Source of the DNA: Neodidymelliopsis sp. IMI 364377 | Lineage: Eukaryota > Ascomycota > Dothideomycetes > Pleosporales > Didymellaceae | NCBI GenBank assembly: GCA_027946375.1 | Contig: JAPEUT010000084.1 | Coordinates: 1-64,000 of the forward strand | DNA length: 64,000 bases | Reading direction: 5' to 3' | Shown here: positions 22,253 to 33,239 of the stretch, in pieces | Position numbering within the stretch: the first letter of the stretch is position 1 | Layout: each line of letters opens with the position of its first letter | Notes under the pieces: generated by a model | The model's input: only the letters and a program-made list of their open reading frames with translations | Databases searched by the model: none | Told to the model about the DNA's origin: nothing | Position numbers and translations under genes: made by a program

Positions 22253-23884
22253 TTACGCAAGGACCTTGTGCACAACAAGCCCCGCTACCAGCAACAAGCC
22301 ACTGCATGTTGTGAACACCGCGTCACGGTGTGCTTCGCCTGGGGAAATCAGTCTTATTCAACAGCCAGATTACAGAGTGTCAATTTACCTTCTTTGGTGG
22401 TGCTGAGTGCCAGCACCACGAATGCGTTCAGCGGAATGCGAATAAGCGTGTACACGCTCGCTCTTGAGCCGTCCTCAATGAGCTTGCCTTTGATTGAAGC
22501 CATAACTGGGTAGTAAATACCGCAGCATAGTTCAAAAACGCAGAAGCACCACAGGGTAATGCGCTCGTCGCGGAAGTGTCCAGGGATGAAGAAACAGATC
22601 GACGCAATCATGAGAGTACCCATAAGAACCCTTTTTGCAGAGAAGGTCGAAGATTCCGCGGTGATGTTGTTGTAAAGCATGGAGCCCAGCATCATAGAAC
22701 ACATGAGAATCGCAAAGATCAGGCCAAAAGGAAGATCTGTGGACGCGTCAATGTCGAAGTCTAAGAAGGGGATAAACACATGCGTACCCTCCTTGGAGTC
22801 TGCTAGCTTGTGTGACAACTTCAGGGCTGGGAACTTAAAAAAGATGAACAAGAACAGAGAGCCCTCAAAAAAACAGGATACCAAAGCGAGCACGAGTATG
22901 TTTGTGTCTGTCGGTTGTCAGTCGAACCAGAACAAATTATGCAACAGTGTACTCTACCTCTCATGATGTACTTCAACGTAGACTTTGTGGTGCCTACTGT
23001 TGACTCTGCCTCCTCTTCTTGAAGCAGTGCTGCACCTTCAGATGCGTCACGGTGGCTGGCGCCATAGTTCTCACCCTGTACTTGTCAGCGATACTGTAAG
23101 GAAGAGACTAAGCAATATACTTACCCAACACTTTGTGATCGCAACAAATGCGATGGTCAGACATCCTGTAGAGGCAAGGAACGGCGCTTTAGCTGTACCT
23201 GCCACGCCAACCAACCATTCTGCCAAAATGCCTGCGCAGATAGCGACAAGGCTGTTCAGGATAGTCATTGCGCTGAATATTCCACCCAGTATCGAGCCCG
23301 TATCCTCCAGCATCAAATGATTGAATTCTGCGACCAACCAGCTCTCAAAAACGGTCCAGAGCAAGGTTCCACATACTCCTCCTAGTACACGGCCTAAAAA
23401 CAGGATACGAATATCGTCTGCGAGAAGAGTGAAGCTTGAGAATGAGTATAACACGCAATATGCTAGACATGCTGTTCGACGGCCGTATCGATCTGCGAAG
23501 CTACCCGCGAACGAGGCAGATATACCTGCCGAGACGAATCCAATAAGGAACAGAAACGCAACCGTTTCTTCTGGAAGGCCTTTCTCGTCTGGAAAACGTT
23601 AATGGCTTCTCCAGTCGTTAGGGGCAACTAAACGTACCTTTGTAAATTGGGTAGATGTAGGGCCCTTGAAGCCAGTCGGCCGCGTTAACAAGGAGGTATA
23701 TTGGAAAGAAACGCCATTTCAGCTTGCGTAGGCTTTCTCGGTCAGACTCGACACGCCCTCGATGCTCGATTTTCTCTGAGTTTGCGGTCTCGGGGGTTTC
23801 CACCTGGCGCGAGCGGTATGTCTGCAAGAGTACAAAGCTATTCAATAGTAACGATCCCGCGAAAGTCGCTCGGTAAAGGTCCAT
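22253..23884 (-). CDS. Molybdate-anion transporter, MFSD5/MOT2-like major facilitator
   Basis: Five exons, 23884-23638, 23588-23125, 23075-22958, 22907-22389 and 22338-22253, are separated by four introns of 49-50 bp, each with GTAxxx/AG ends. They encode 477 residues. The start M-D-L-Y-R-A-T-F opens directly into the first membrane helix. The signature W-L-Q-G-P-Y-I-Y-P-I-Y, the intracellular loop G-S-F-A-D-R-Y-G-R-R and L-G-G-V-C-G-T-L-L-W-T-V-F-E-S-W identify the MFSD5 (molybdate-anion transporter) branch of the major facilitator superfamily. About 11-12 transmembrane helices are predicted. Plant and algal MOT2 proteins of this family import molybdate for molybdenum cofactor; fungal members are presumed to do the same. 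No molybdenum-cofactor gene is adjacent. Confidence 0.92.
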
Positions 23885-25075
23885 GTTTTGCGAAGATGCA
23901 GGTATGAAGAATAAAGATCACAAATGAACTACAGGTTGTGTCAACATCCACGGCAGTTTTGTTCCAGGTTGTTTGTGTTGCGTGATAGCTCCGGAATGAT
24001 TGACAATGATGGAATGATATGAAGTATGTATGTTTGTCAGAAAGCAACTCTTGTTTTACGTAGTGGATATGCGCTTGACGCAGGCGCGGGTACAGTCTCG
24101 AATGTAAATGATGAGAAGCGTCGGCAATATCGGCAAACGAACAGTGAGAGGCTGTGACGGAGTCGGGGATGACAATGCACGCGCGCCTCACAACTGATAC
24201 GGAGCCCGCCCAGCGTCATGTCACCGACAGTGACAGCTTGGCCGCTTGCGCGTCACCTGGCACGGTACATGTTGCGTTTCCGAAATGTGGAGCAAAGCGT
24301 TAGCAATGGAGTCGGCTTTACTCTCCGCAACCGCAGCCGAGCGGCGATCGCTTGGAACTGCCCAGTCAAACATCGAGGTTGACCCGCTGCATCAATTCCG
24401 CCTCGGTGGCTACCTACAGTGTAGACCCAGTGCATTGTCTGGGATTCAGAAGAATGTCGCGCGACATTTGCCTGACCAAAGAGGGGTAGAATGCATGTTG
24501 TCCCTAACTGCAGTTAAGGGTCCAAGGATGGCCCTGGGTGACCGGTAAATGGCTGGAGTGCATTCTCCAGGAGTCCTGATCGTTCAGTGGACACTGCCAA
24601 TTTGGTAACTGCATAGCTTGGAGGACTGCTGGGTTGAGGTTGTGCGACATATGTTCTTGACATTGAAGAGCTACAAGGCGCGTCAGTTTCGCGTAAATGG
24701 TGACGTAATCACTGATTTCCCTTCTGAACCACGTCGCTTTCCAATCTCACGTCCCTCAACAAGCTGTTGACCTACAGAAGCTGTTGACCCTTTTTTCACA
24801 GTGTCACTTCAAAACAATTTTCCGTGAAAACTTTCCTGCAGTTGCACTGGCTCCGCAGTGTTTTTGGCCTCGAGCGCATAGAATCTACTTGAGTCGAATG
24901 AGGCGATGGAATACAATGTGGATGACAAAAAGAGACGGCTGGCAAAACGTGAGAGAGGAGTAGTCTCACAGAATTGTCTGGCAAGATCAGACTGATTGAC
25001 GTTGCATCATGGTGTATTGCAAGTATGTACAGGAACGATCAGTTGTCGAGCGAAAACTACCTTGAAGGCTGGGCC
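23885..25075. other. Intergenic region, no supported gene
   Basis: About 1.2 kb containing the promoter of the MFS gene and the 3' flank of the FAD oxidase gene. Open frames are up to 117 residues, overlap each other and lack known motifs. No repeat or RNA gene is recognised. Confidence 0.5.
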
Positions 25076-26686
25076 TCACGCTACTTTGGAGATCTTAAAC
25101 CCGCCCGGAACAAGTTTCTGGAACACACCAAGAGGATCGTACTTCTTCGCGGCTGCCTTCATCTTCTTGACATTTGCTGCTCCATAGCCAGCAAGAGGAT
25201 CCTGGGTGTTGTCCGCATAGTCAAGGTAAAGGTACGGGTTATCTGCGCCAATACTTACAGCGTAGGCACGAATTCTGTTAACGAGATCAGCGCCGGCCGT
25301 CTGGAAGAGTTCATCCTGCTCAGCACCCTGCCAAGAGATGTATGGTTGATATACTGCAAAGTTGATCAGTTCAAGTTCCTCGTATCATATGATAGAGAAC
25401 TTACAGCAGAGGGTCTGGCCGTTGAAGCGCTCGAGACCGAGTACGTTGCCACCCCTTGCGATGCTATCCTTCCAGTATGCTGGAGGAAGAGGTTGATACA
25501 AAACATAGATCTGCCATTCGCCAGTTGCCTTCGCTTTGAGATTAGCCAAGACCTCCATATAGATCTTGTGCGCCTCGGTCATGACACGTAAGTCGTTGGC
25601 GAAAGTGAGTGTTCCAAAGTAGACACTGGATGTCGTTGCACCAGCCAAGGCAGCTGCAAGGTCAGACATATTCGTCAACGCAGTGGTATCAGATATGTTG
25701 CCAGGGATTGCGAGGAACTCATCGTAAGCTGCGGGACGCACTTCCGGCGCTGCATGATCATACGCATTCAGAATCAAATCTGAACCCACACTCGACTGGT
25801 ATACCGGCATTACAATAGCAGCCGACTTGATGTTCTTATCAATGTTATTGGAGAAATTGATAAGCGCCTCAAACTGGGCCTGGATCGTGGCCTCCGGATA
25901 AATGACAAGCCCGCCCCACATGCCGTCGTAGTCGAATGTTCGAAACTTGAACTGGGTTGCAATGCCAAAGTTGTTGTTTCCGCCCTTGAGGACCGTAAAG
26001 AGATCCGGATTCTGCTTCTTACTGGCGGTAACGATACGACCATCGGCAAGCACAACCTCGAACTCGAGAACGTTGTCACAGATAAGGCCATGTTCCGGAG
26101 AGAAATACGAAATACCGCCGCCGAGTGTAAGACCGCCAACACCAACAGTAGATGATCGACCGCCGGTTGTAATGACACCGAGAGGCTCGAGCGTGGTGAA
26201 AACGTCATTCCACCTGGCACCGGGACCGACCTTGACAAGACTGTTCTTTGCATCGTACTGTACGGCGCTGATGTACTGCAAGTCAATCGTCACCCCCTTC
26301 TCAATATTGGAAGCACCGGCATATGGTGTGTGACCCCCGCTTCGGATTGCAAATTTGCAAGGCTTCGCGATGGAGGTAAGTCCCAAGGTCTTAACAGCGA
26401 GAGCAACCTCTTTGGCGTCTCTGGGTTGAACAATACAGCTCGGCGTTATAGATTGTTGCTTGACATCGAAGTATGAGTCGATACGAGTCTCAAAAGCCGT
26501 CTGGCCTGGATAGAGCAGGCGAGCCTTCAAAGCACTGCGAGACAAAGCGGCGCACTAATTACTGTTAGTACCAAGGCAACTGAAGCGAAGATCAGAGGTA
26601 GTACTCACGCAACGGTCGGTCTCGTTCAGAGCACTCGCCAGTGGTGCAAGAGTTGCAGCAAGCAGTGCAAGCTTTAAGCCGAACAT
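25076..26686 (-). CDS. Secreted FAD-linked oxidase (berberine-bridge-enzyme-like)
   Basis: Three exons, 26686-26609, 26554-25405 and 25353-25076, with introns of 54 and 51 bp, encode 501 residues. Residues 1-20 are a signal peptide (L-K-L-A-L-L-A-A-T-L-A-P-L-A-S-A). The FAD-binding PCMH domain spans about 45-240. RSGGH places H101 as the probable 8-alpha-histidyl flavin attachment; the second attachment Cys of bicovalent enzymes is absent, because Val lies in the corresponding TVGVGGLTLGGG loop. G-G-N-N-N-F-G-I-A-T-Q-F is typical of the family. The C-terminal BBE segment (Y-L-Y-L-D-Y-A-D followed by K-Y-D-P-L-G-V-F) is complete. Members oxidise sugars, alkaloids or polyketide intermediates; the substrate here is unknown. 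It is transcribed divergently from the 7TM gene. Confidence 0.93.
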
Positions 26687-27638
26687 GATGCTTGACCGGG
26701 TTTGGAAACGACTGCAACAACACAAGGAATAGTGAGCGCTACAAAAGCAATTGTACACCTGGGCAGGGCCTCAGTTAAAAAGGCCTATCTAAGGCCGCGC
26801 GCGACTGTGCCTCCGGTAACAAGCTACCGAGAGGCAATAGCTAATGCCCTCGAGGATTGGCCTGGACATGCGCATCACTGGCGCCATCGGAGCTTTTGCT
26901 GTTTCCTTATCAAGACTACTCTTGTGAGGATCGAAGAAATTGTAGGTGTGGGTACACTCCGCCGCTCTGCGCAATTAGCGTGGTTACTGCTGCAGATATT
27001 GCATGTAAGTTGTTGCTACCCTGGTCGCATTGTATAGGACGGTTAGGTTGCCTCGTGCCGCACATAGCGATCGGACCAAACGGAACTGTGCCGTTAGGCG
27101 TGAGGCATGTGTCCTTTGATATTAACGATGTCTAGATTCCAAACTGCTGGGGGATCAACCACTGTCGCGGGTCGGTACGCCAGGAACGCTGCTCTCGGAT
27201 TCGACGTTGAAGCGCATGGTCCACTTCCAACACTTGAAGAAGCAATGCTGCCGTGCCGTGCCAAGACCATCACGACCAGCATGCCATGAGAACAACATTA
27301 AGACGTTGCCGAATTGCAAGTCGAAGTTGGAGGAGGACCCCGGACGAGCGCGCTCACATGCATGCACTTCAAAGCTAGAGCCTAAGGGAGGTGGCGATAA
27401 GTTATGCAATGCACGCGCTTATATGGGCTGTCACATTCTACGGGCCATACGACGGCTCATATTGAGAAGGGTACAATGGTGACCCCTCGCAATGAGCTTG
27501 AGATTTCAGGAGTTCACAAGACCTGCCCATCCAGTCCATTGCACGGGTGGCCTCGAATGAATTTCCTCGACAGACTTCCCACCGTGACTTACGATTGAGA
27601 TTTCACGCGTTGAGATCGTTTCTCTATACTCAAAAACG
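26687..27638. other. Divergent promoter region between FAD oxidase and 7TM gene
   Basis: A 952-bp spacer between two divergent starts. It contains only short overlapping open frames. A shared promoter is possible but no specific site is evident. Confidence 0.5.
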
Positions 27639-29098
27639 ATGGATATGGACCAACCATTCTTCCCTGCGCCAGACGGCTATGTTATTAACTTGGCGCATCC
27701 CCAGCGTATGGGCGAAGCTGCAAACTTCTATGTCGGCCTTATTGGTATGATAATTGCGGCCCTTTTCCTGGGCATCAGGGTCTACACCAAGATAGTTCTT
27801 GCTAGGAACTTCTCAGCAGATGACGGTAAGTCCTGGGTCTTCGATACGACTGAATCACCAAGTATGAACCTCATTTTCTGACGCCTGACGTATGGTTAGG
27901 AGCCCTACTTGTTGCGTGGGTAAGCAAGAGTGCCTTTATACATCCGCAGTCCCTGACTCTAAACTCTGCACACAGGGCTTTTCTGTGGCTATACAGATCA
28001 TTGTATTGTGTAAGCAGTCCTTACGGCAAGCTTGGGAGTCTCGCACTTGACTGACACCCTCTAGATCAGTATGGTCGAGGCACACTCGGGATACATGTGT
28101 GGGAAATCCCAGCATACAGGATCAACTCAACTTTCAACGTAAGATACTCTTCTTGGCACAACCCTTCTGTGGCTGATCCACTACAGCTCATCGGTGTCTG
28201 CAGTATCCTCTACTGCCCTTTCCTCGCTGCCGCCAAATTCTCGCTCCTCTTCTTCTACCTCAAGCTCTCCCACCTTAGATGGTTCCGCATCGCTGTCTAC
28301 GCCAATATGTTCCTCGTAGTAGGCTACAACATTGCACTGGTATTCCCATTGATCTTCACTTGCACGCCTGTCATGAAGAATTACGATCTGTTCATCACAA
28401 CTGGATCCTGCTTGAACAGAACACCACTCTACATGGCCACAGCAGTCCTCAACATGATCACAGACATCATACTTTTGGTGCTTCCGATCCCTATGATTGT
28501 CAAACTACAAATGCCACGAGTCCAGAAAGCAGGCTTGATATGCATCTTCGGTGTCGGATCCGCAACATGCATCACCAGCGCCGTACGCCTCGCTCTCCTC
28601 TTCCCTATGCTCAAAACGGTCGACCAGACATGGGCCATCATTACACCCGGTATCTGGATTCTCATCGAAGCGAACCTCGTCATCATCACCGGTTCATTAC
28701 CAACCATGCGACTGTTCTTCCGCCACGTCGCGCCTCGCTTCATTGGCGAGTCCAGCATGCACAGCCGCAGCAACAAAGCCGGAGCTAGCGGGTACGGAGA
28801 TGGCTATACAAATGGCTCAAAACTACACGACAGCGAACTAAAAACCATCAGCTCGAAACCTACAAGGAGCAGGTACAACCGCATGGGTGACGATGAGGTC
28901 AGCATCGGGAGTGATGAGATCGCAGGCTGGAGGAACGACGCAAGTAGCGAGCTTAACATAGTCCCACCCCAAAGCCTGGACAGGAAGATCAGCAAAAACG
29001 GTATGGGCAGGATCGTAAAGACGGAGACTATGACTGTTACTTCTGAGCTGGTTCCAGAAGGCGAAGGGAGGCGAGAGAGCTGGACACCTAGGTTCTAA
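27639..29098 (+). CDS. Pth11-type / fungal rhodopsin-fold 7TM protein (no CFEM domain)
   Basis: Five exons: 27639-27825, 27900-27919 (20 bases), 27976-28009 (34 bases), 28065-28138 and 28187-29098, giving 408 residues. The two middle microexons join in frame and build helix 2. The last intron (28139-28186) is 48 bp and leaves the frame open if retained. Seven hydrophobic helices are seen: N-F-Y-V-G-L-I-G-M-I, G-A-L-L-V-A-W-G-F-S, L-I-G-V-C-S-I-L, F-R-I-A-V-Y-A-N-M-F, M-A-T-A-V-L-N-M-I-T-D, A-G-L-I-C-I-F-G-V and W-A-I-I-T-P-G-I-W-I. A hydrophilic, Ser/Lys-rich cytosolic tail of about 120 residues follows. This matches the abundant fungal membrane family related to Pth11 (rhodopsin-fold domain), implicated in surface or nutrient sensing; its ligand is unknown. 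Confidence 0.87.
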
Positions 29099-30558
29099 AA
29101 AGCGCGGCCATTGCGGCAGATACGAGAATATGGTATACCTTCCAGGGTCTGAATGCGACTTTACCTTGCACGTTCCGACCTGCGTTACACGCAGTCAGCA
29201 CCTTATCTTTGCATGGCGATCATTTCCACTTCCCCGCCTCTACCATTTTTTTTTCCGACTTCGACCTTACAAAACTGCAAACTACTCACTTGACAACCCA
29301 AGCACCACACCATCTCTCTTTCATCTGTCTCTACCTGCTCGGTCACTCCGCCCTAACACCAGCATCTCAACGTCCCGTGTTCCCGTCCCCCCACTTCCCA
29401 GCCGTGAGGCGGGCGGGCAGCGCGCCGCATGGAGCCTTAGCCCGCTGCCGCAGGACCCCATATTTCCCGGGATCCACATCCTTTGACCATGACTCGCGAT
29501 TCTCTGCATCCTTCATCCTTCATCCTTCGACGTTTGGCTTGTGAGGTGGAAGAATATCTCCGTGTGAGCGCTTAGACAGCATGGTAGGGCGAGAGGATGG
29601 GATTGCGAGTTGGTAGTTACCTCGGGTGACAAAATAAGCCGCACACGCAAAATGTGTATGTCAGATTGCAGCACAACAACTATATTTTGTGTGAATCTAA
29701 ATAAACAGGATTATAGAGGAGGGACTACTCTATAATTCTGTGTTTTAGTAGGATATAGAAAAGAGCTGTTGTGGCGCAGTATCACAGGAAAAAGGAGTAG
29801 TTTGTTAGTTTTCCTCAACTTTTGGGTGTTTGGGTGTGCGGCTTATTTCGTCACCCGAGGTAGTAGTGTGCTTTCAGGGAGGACTAAGAGAAGGGGCGCG
29901 TATTTGGTTTTCGTACTGTAGTACGCTTGTGTGAAGATGGAGGCACGAAGATCGCGGTGCTATGTCGGACGCACACACATGGAAACGGGGTTTGCGCTTG
30001 CGTGCTCAAGCCGCGGTAACGACTGCTTGGTTTGTTGGTTGTCGATGTAGAGGTGTCGATCACGACTGATTTGCTTGGTCAATGGTCGGCGCGTGACCGG
30101 GCCACTAGCTTGTCTTTCGTGGGTGCCATTCAGTGACTTGCACACAGTAGATGTTTGGGCGCGAATACAGAAAGGTAGCAGAAGTTTGGAGCCCCCAGAT
30201 TAGATGTTCGGAGTGCTTCCTTGGACAGTAATGCACACAGAGGGTGCTATGCAGATAAAAGGGCTATGAGCAAGGTCTTTTTAGCTTAGAGGCTGGTAAT
30301 CTGGTAGAAGAAAAGGGAGAGGGGATTGAGAAAGTTGGGCGCTTAACAAGTAGTGTAAAGTTATGACATTATTCTCTACTACAAGAAAACTCTTATCCAG
30401 AATCCCGTGGTCTTCCGAAGAACCCAAAAGCATCTACAGGCCATACCCGTTCGGACACCAACACCCAACTTCTAGATTCACCAAGATAGTCCTCGACACT
30501 GAAAGTTATTGACTGGGACAGTGTCGCCGTTGACGAAGAATCCAGTGATGAGCAAGTT
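29099..30558. other. Convergent intergenic region containing a MITE
   Basis: About 1.5 kb between two converging genes. The only structured element is the inverted-repeat transposon at 29620-29860. Two overlapping forward frames at 29130-29544 (118 and 111 residues) are pyrimidine-rich and have no domain. The reverse frame that runs on to 30393 is an out-of-frame extension of the MYND gene. Confidence 0.5.
29620..29860. mobile_element. 241-bp MITE with 27-29 bp terminal inverted repeats and TA target duplication
   Basis: The left end begins CCTCGGGTGAC followed by AAAATAAGCCGCACAC. The right end, read as reverse complement, begins CCTCGGGTGAC followed by GAAATAAGCCGCACAC. That is one mismatch in the first 27 bases, with partial similarity beyond. 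TA flanks both ends (29618-29619 and 29861-29862). No coding capacity exists inside; the interior is AT-rich. The size, the TIRs and the TA duplication fit a non-autonomous element mobilised by a Tc1/mariner-type transposase. No second copy was noticed in this window. Confidence 0.85.
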
Positions 30559-32447
30559 CTACTCAAGCCTCTCGAACTCGACATACCGCTCAACACCGGA
30601 TGTTGATGCAGCTTGAAGAATATCGAAATCCTTCCGAGTTGTACGCAGGCCAGCCCTATAAGACCAAGGCTGAACGATAGTGTGCTTACTTTTGATACTT
30701 GATCCACACAGCTCAGAAGCCCCGAGAGATGCGTGTCGACTAGGAACTGCTCGAAGAGGCTACCGTAGTCAGTCAACAAGTCTGTACACGAGTGGCAACG
30801 AGTAAGATCAGGACCACAGGGGCCGGTTGACATAGCGGAGAAATCTGGAGGCAGGTATTTGATGGTGCGCTTTATTGCCACTGATAGCCGAGCTCGTTTC
30901 GCGATGGGGTTGTCAAAGTGGTTCGTTTCCATGACAGCATCGAGGAATAGCATCAGCAGAGTTGCGTTAGGATTCTCAATTCGAACTTTTAGCAGCGGAG
31001 AGAAGACGTCCAACGACACATGTGGACCAATGTAGCCACGATCACAGATGTTAGAGATCTTGGGCTGTCAGTACCATAACGAAGACTTTGTAAAGATGCA
31101 CATACCTCGATGCGATCAAACCGCCTGTCCTTGACGTGGCTCGTAATGTCGATCGCGTTGATACAGAGCAGCTCGAACGAGATGTTAACTTTCTGCACTC
31201 GCCCGCAGAACTTTAGGAGAAGATCTCGAAGGAGCGAGAAGACAGCACCGAAAGCATCGCTTTTAGCAGCAAGGCGGTGTTTGTTGTAGTCCGCGTGTGA
31301 CCATCCATCACGAGGACTGGCATTGTCCATCATGGCCCAGTCAGCAGTCTGGAAGAAGGTTCTGCAAGGGTATTAATCGTTGAGTTCATCATTTCGCTTA
31401 AGTAACTTACGGATCAGGCGTGTCGAAGGCCACAACAGAGCACCCGTAAGGGAGAAGAATACCAGACTCGCGGAAGTATATCTCGCCTACGCGTAGAGTG
31501 GGAGGCCAATGCAACATGGCACGCTCACGATAATGATCCTAGAGGGGGCCAGAGTAATACGGTGACGTATAGTTTGAGCAGAATCAGCAGAGAGACCTTC
31601 TGGAACCTGGAAAAACGTCACAAGACGTGTCCATTCCTCCTTCTTGAGTACAAGACGTAGGGTTCGACCTCGGATCGTGAATGTCTTTGCTTGCAAAGAT
31701 GCACGTGCTTTGTTTGTGATCTTGCTGCAGGTGTCTTTGATCAAGGGAAGGATATCGGATTGGAGGGCTTGCAGCATTTGAAGTGGCAGCAAAGCTGAGT
31801 ACCAGACGTGGATGATCATTGGAACCGCAGCCTTTGCCTCATAGTACAGAGCAATGAGCAGCATGATCGCATTCCTAGCGACGATGTCGAAGTCCTTGTC
31901 GTTGATGACGACGGTGCACCTGCCCTTGTGGTCGGCTTCAAGACCTGCGATAGTCTTGACAACGTTTCGAAGATCGCCCGAGGCCGCGAAGAGGAGCGCA
32001 AAATCACGTTCGGTAACAGTAGTTCCTTGGTTTTCAGCAAGATTTAGGATATCCAATGCAGGTATGTTTCCCCAGAGATATTTCTTTTGTCCGAACTTTT
32101 TTTGTCCGGACTGGACTGTAAGCGATCCATTATCAATGGAAGCAGGTACGCGATTCTTTATGTGCCACTCTGGAGTCCAGGAGTTTTTCATCAAGGCAGA
32201 CTTGCAGGTCAACTTATGACGCGACCAGTCCGCCTTTTGGCACTCCTTGGAGCAGTACTACAATGATCAGTATGTGTCGGTCGATTCAGCTGCGAGTTCT
32301 AGCACATACCTGCACCAGTTGGCAGCCACCACAAGCATTGTTTGCTGCGATCGTGCAATGTGAGGCCTCGCTGTCAGTGTTGAGTTGATGGTTGGCGCAA
32401 AGCGCTGGCCTTAAGTAGACCGACATCTCAGCGGCCGAAGGCGCCAT
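30559..32447 (-). CDS. MYND-finger protein with DUF4470 domain, apparently carrying two frameshifts
   Basis: Exons read 32447-32310, 32257-31411, 31361-31106 and 31064-30559, with introns of 52, 49 and 41 bp. The MYND finger spans exons 1-2, ending CGGC, YCSKEC, then H and C (DWSRHKLTC). DUF4470 follows with the diagnostic L-L-F-A-A-S-G-D-L-R-N-V-V-K-T-I. The conserved frame breaks twice. Near 31538-31541, after I-T-L-A-P-S-R, the next segment (YRERAMLHW, then FRESGILLPYG) lies in another frame. Near 30690-30694, at a short A run, the C-terminal segment (SKHTIVQPW to SGVERYVEFERLE) is again displaced. Both breaks look like one missing base. Either the gene is newly disabled or the sequence has two indel errors. 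Function is unknown; MYND fingers mediate protein-protein contacts. Confidence 0.8.
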
Positions 32448-33239
32448 CTCGCCGTGTTGAGAAGGTGACAAAGTGAGTCGGAAGACGCGAAGGAGTTGGA
32501 ACACGAAGGCGGGAATGAGGAGGAGCGAAATTTTATAAGCGACATGAGGTGAAGGAGAGTTTAGTTGATGATGAAGTGAAAGTGAAGTGACAATGAATTT
32601 TGAAGAAAGTGCACGAAACAATCGAAGCAAAGCTGATGAAACACTGAGAGAGTTTGCACGCAAATATTGTTGAGAAAATGGTGGAACAGAGCATGGAAAT
32701 TAGTTACGCTGCTCTGCTTGAGGCGTCTGCTGTAATCTCTGGAGAATCAACCATGTTACACTGGCATCCTCCAAACTCTTGTGGTGGTGGAGCACACAAG
32801 TCTTCTAACTATGGTTGATTAAAGGAAGCACTTCGATATCTGGGTAGAGAAACGAGCTTGAATTAGATGAACGAAGTGAGACTCAAAAGATGTCAGTGTG
32901 TTAGTCTGGCTGAGACATTGTTGTCAGTAAGAGCGTCATTTCTTTATCAAAGACATCCAATACTGGAAAGCTTCTACCATACTAGCATGAGACCAAGATG
33001 TGTCTCGCAGACTCGTGATGAAATCTACTCCGAGAGCGATGGTGGTGATGGTGGCTGATATGGGATTGTGGTGTTTTGTGGAGAAATTGGCTAATGCGAC
33101 CGATGCGCTGCGACAATTCGATGGCTGGCGTCATCCTCATTACAAGTTTATCCCACCTCCGCGGTGCGCACTATGTCTTCCACGTAGCGACAACATAAGC
33201 TCCACTCACACCTCATGACAGTGCCATACTACCAACTCG
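32448..33239. other. Divergent promoter region between MYND gene and MON1
   Basis: A 792-bp spacer between divergent starts. No gene, repeat or RNA is recognised. An open frame continues upstream of the MYND ATG (to 32663), but it is not conserved-looking and is probably leader. Confidence 0.5.

Noticed and set aside
29130..29544. Two overlapping forward frames of 118 and 111 codons
   Set aside because: Pyrimidine-rich, no domain and no agreement between frames; more like a 3' flank.
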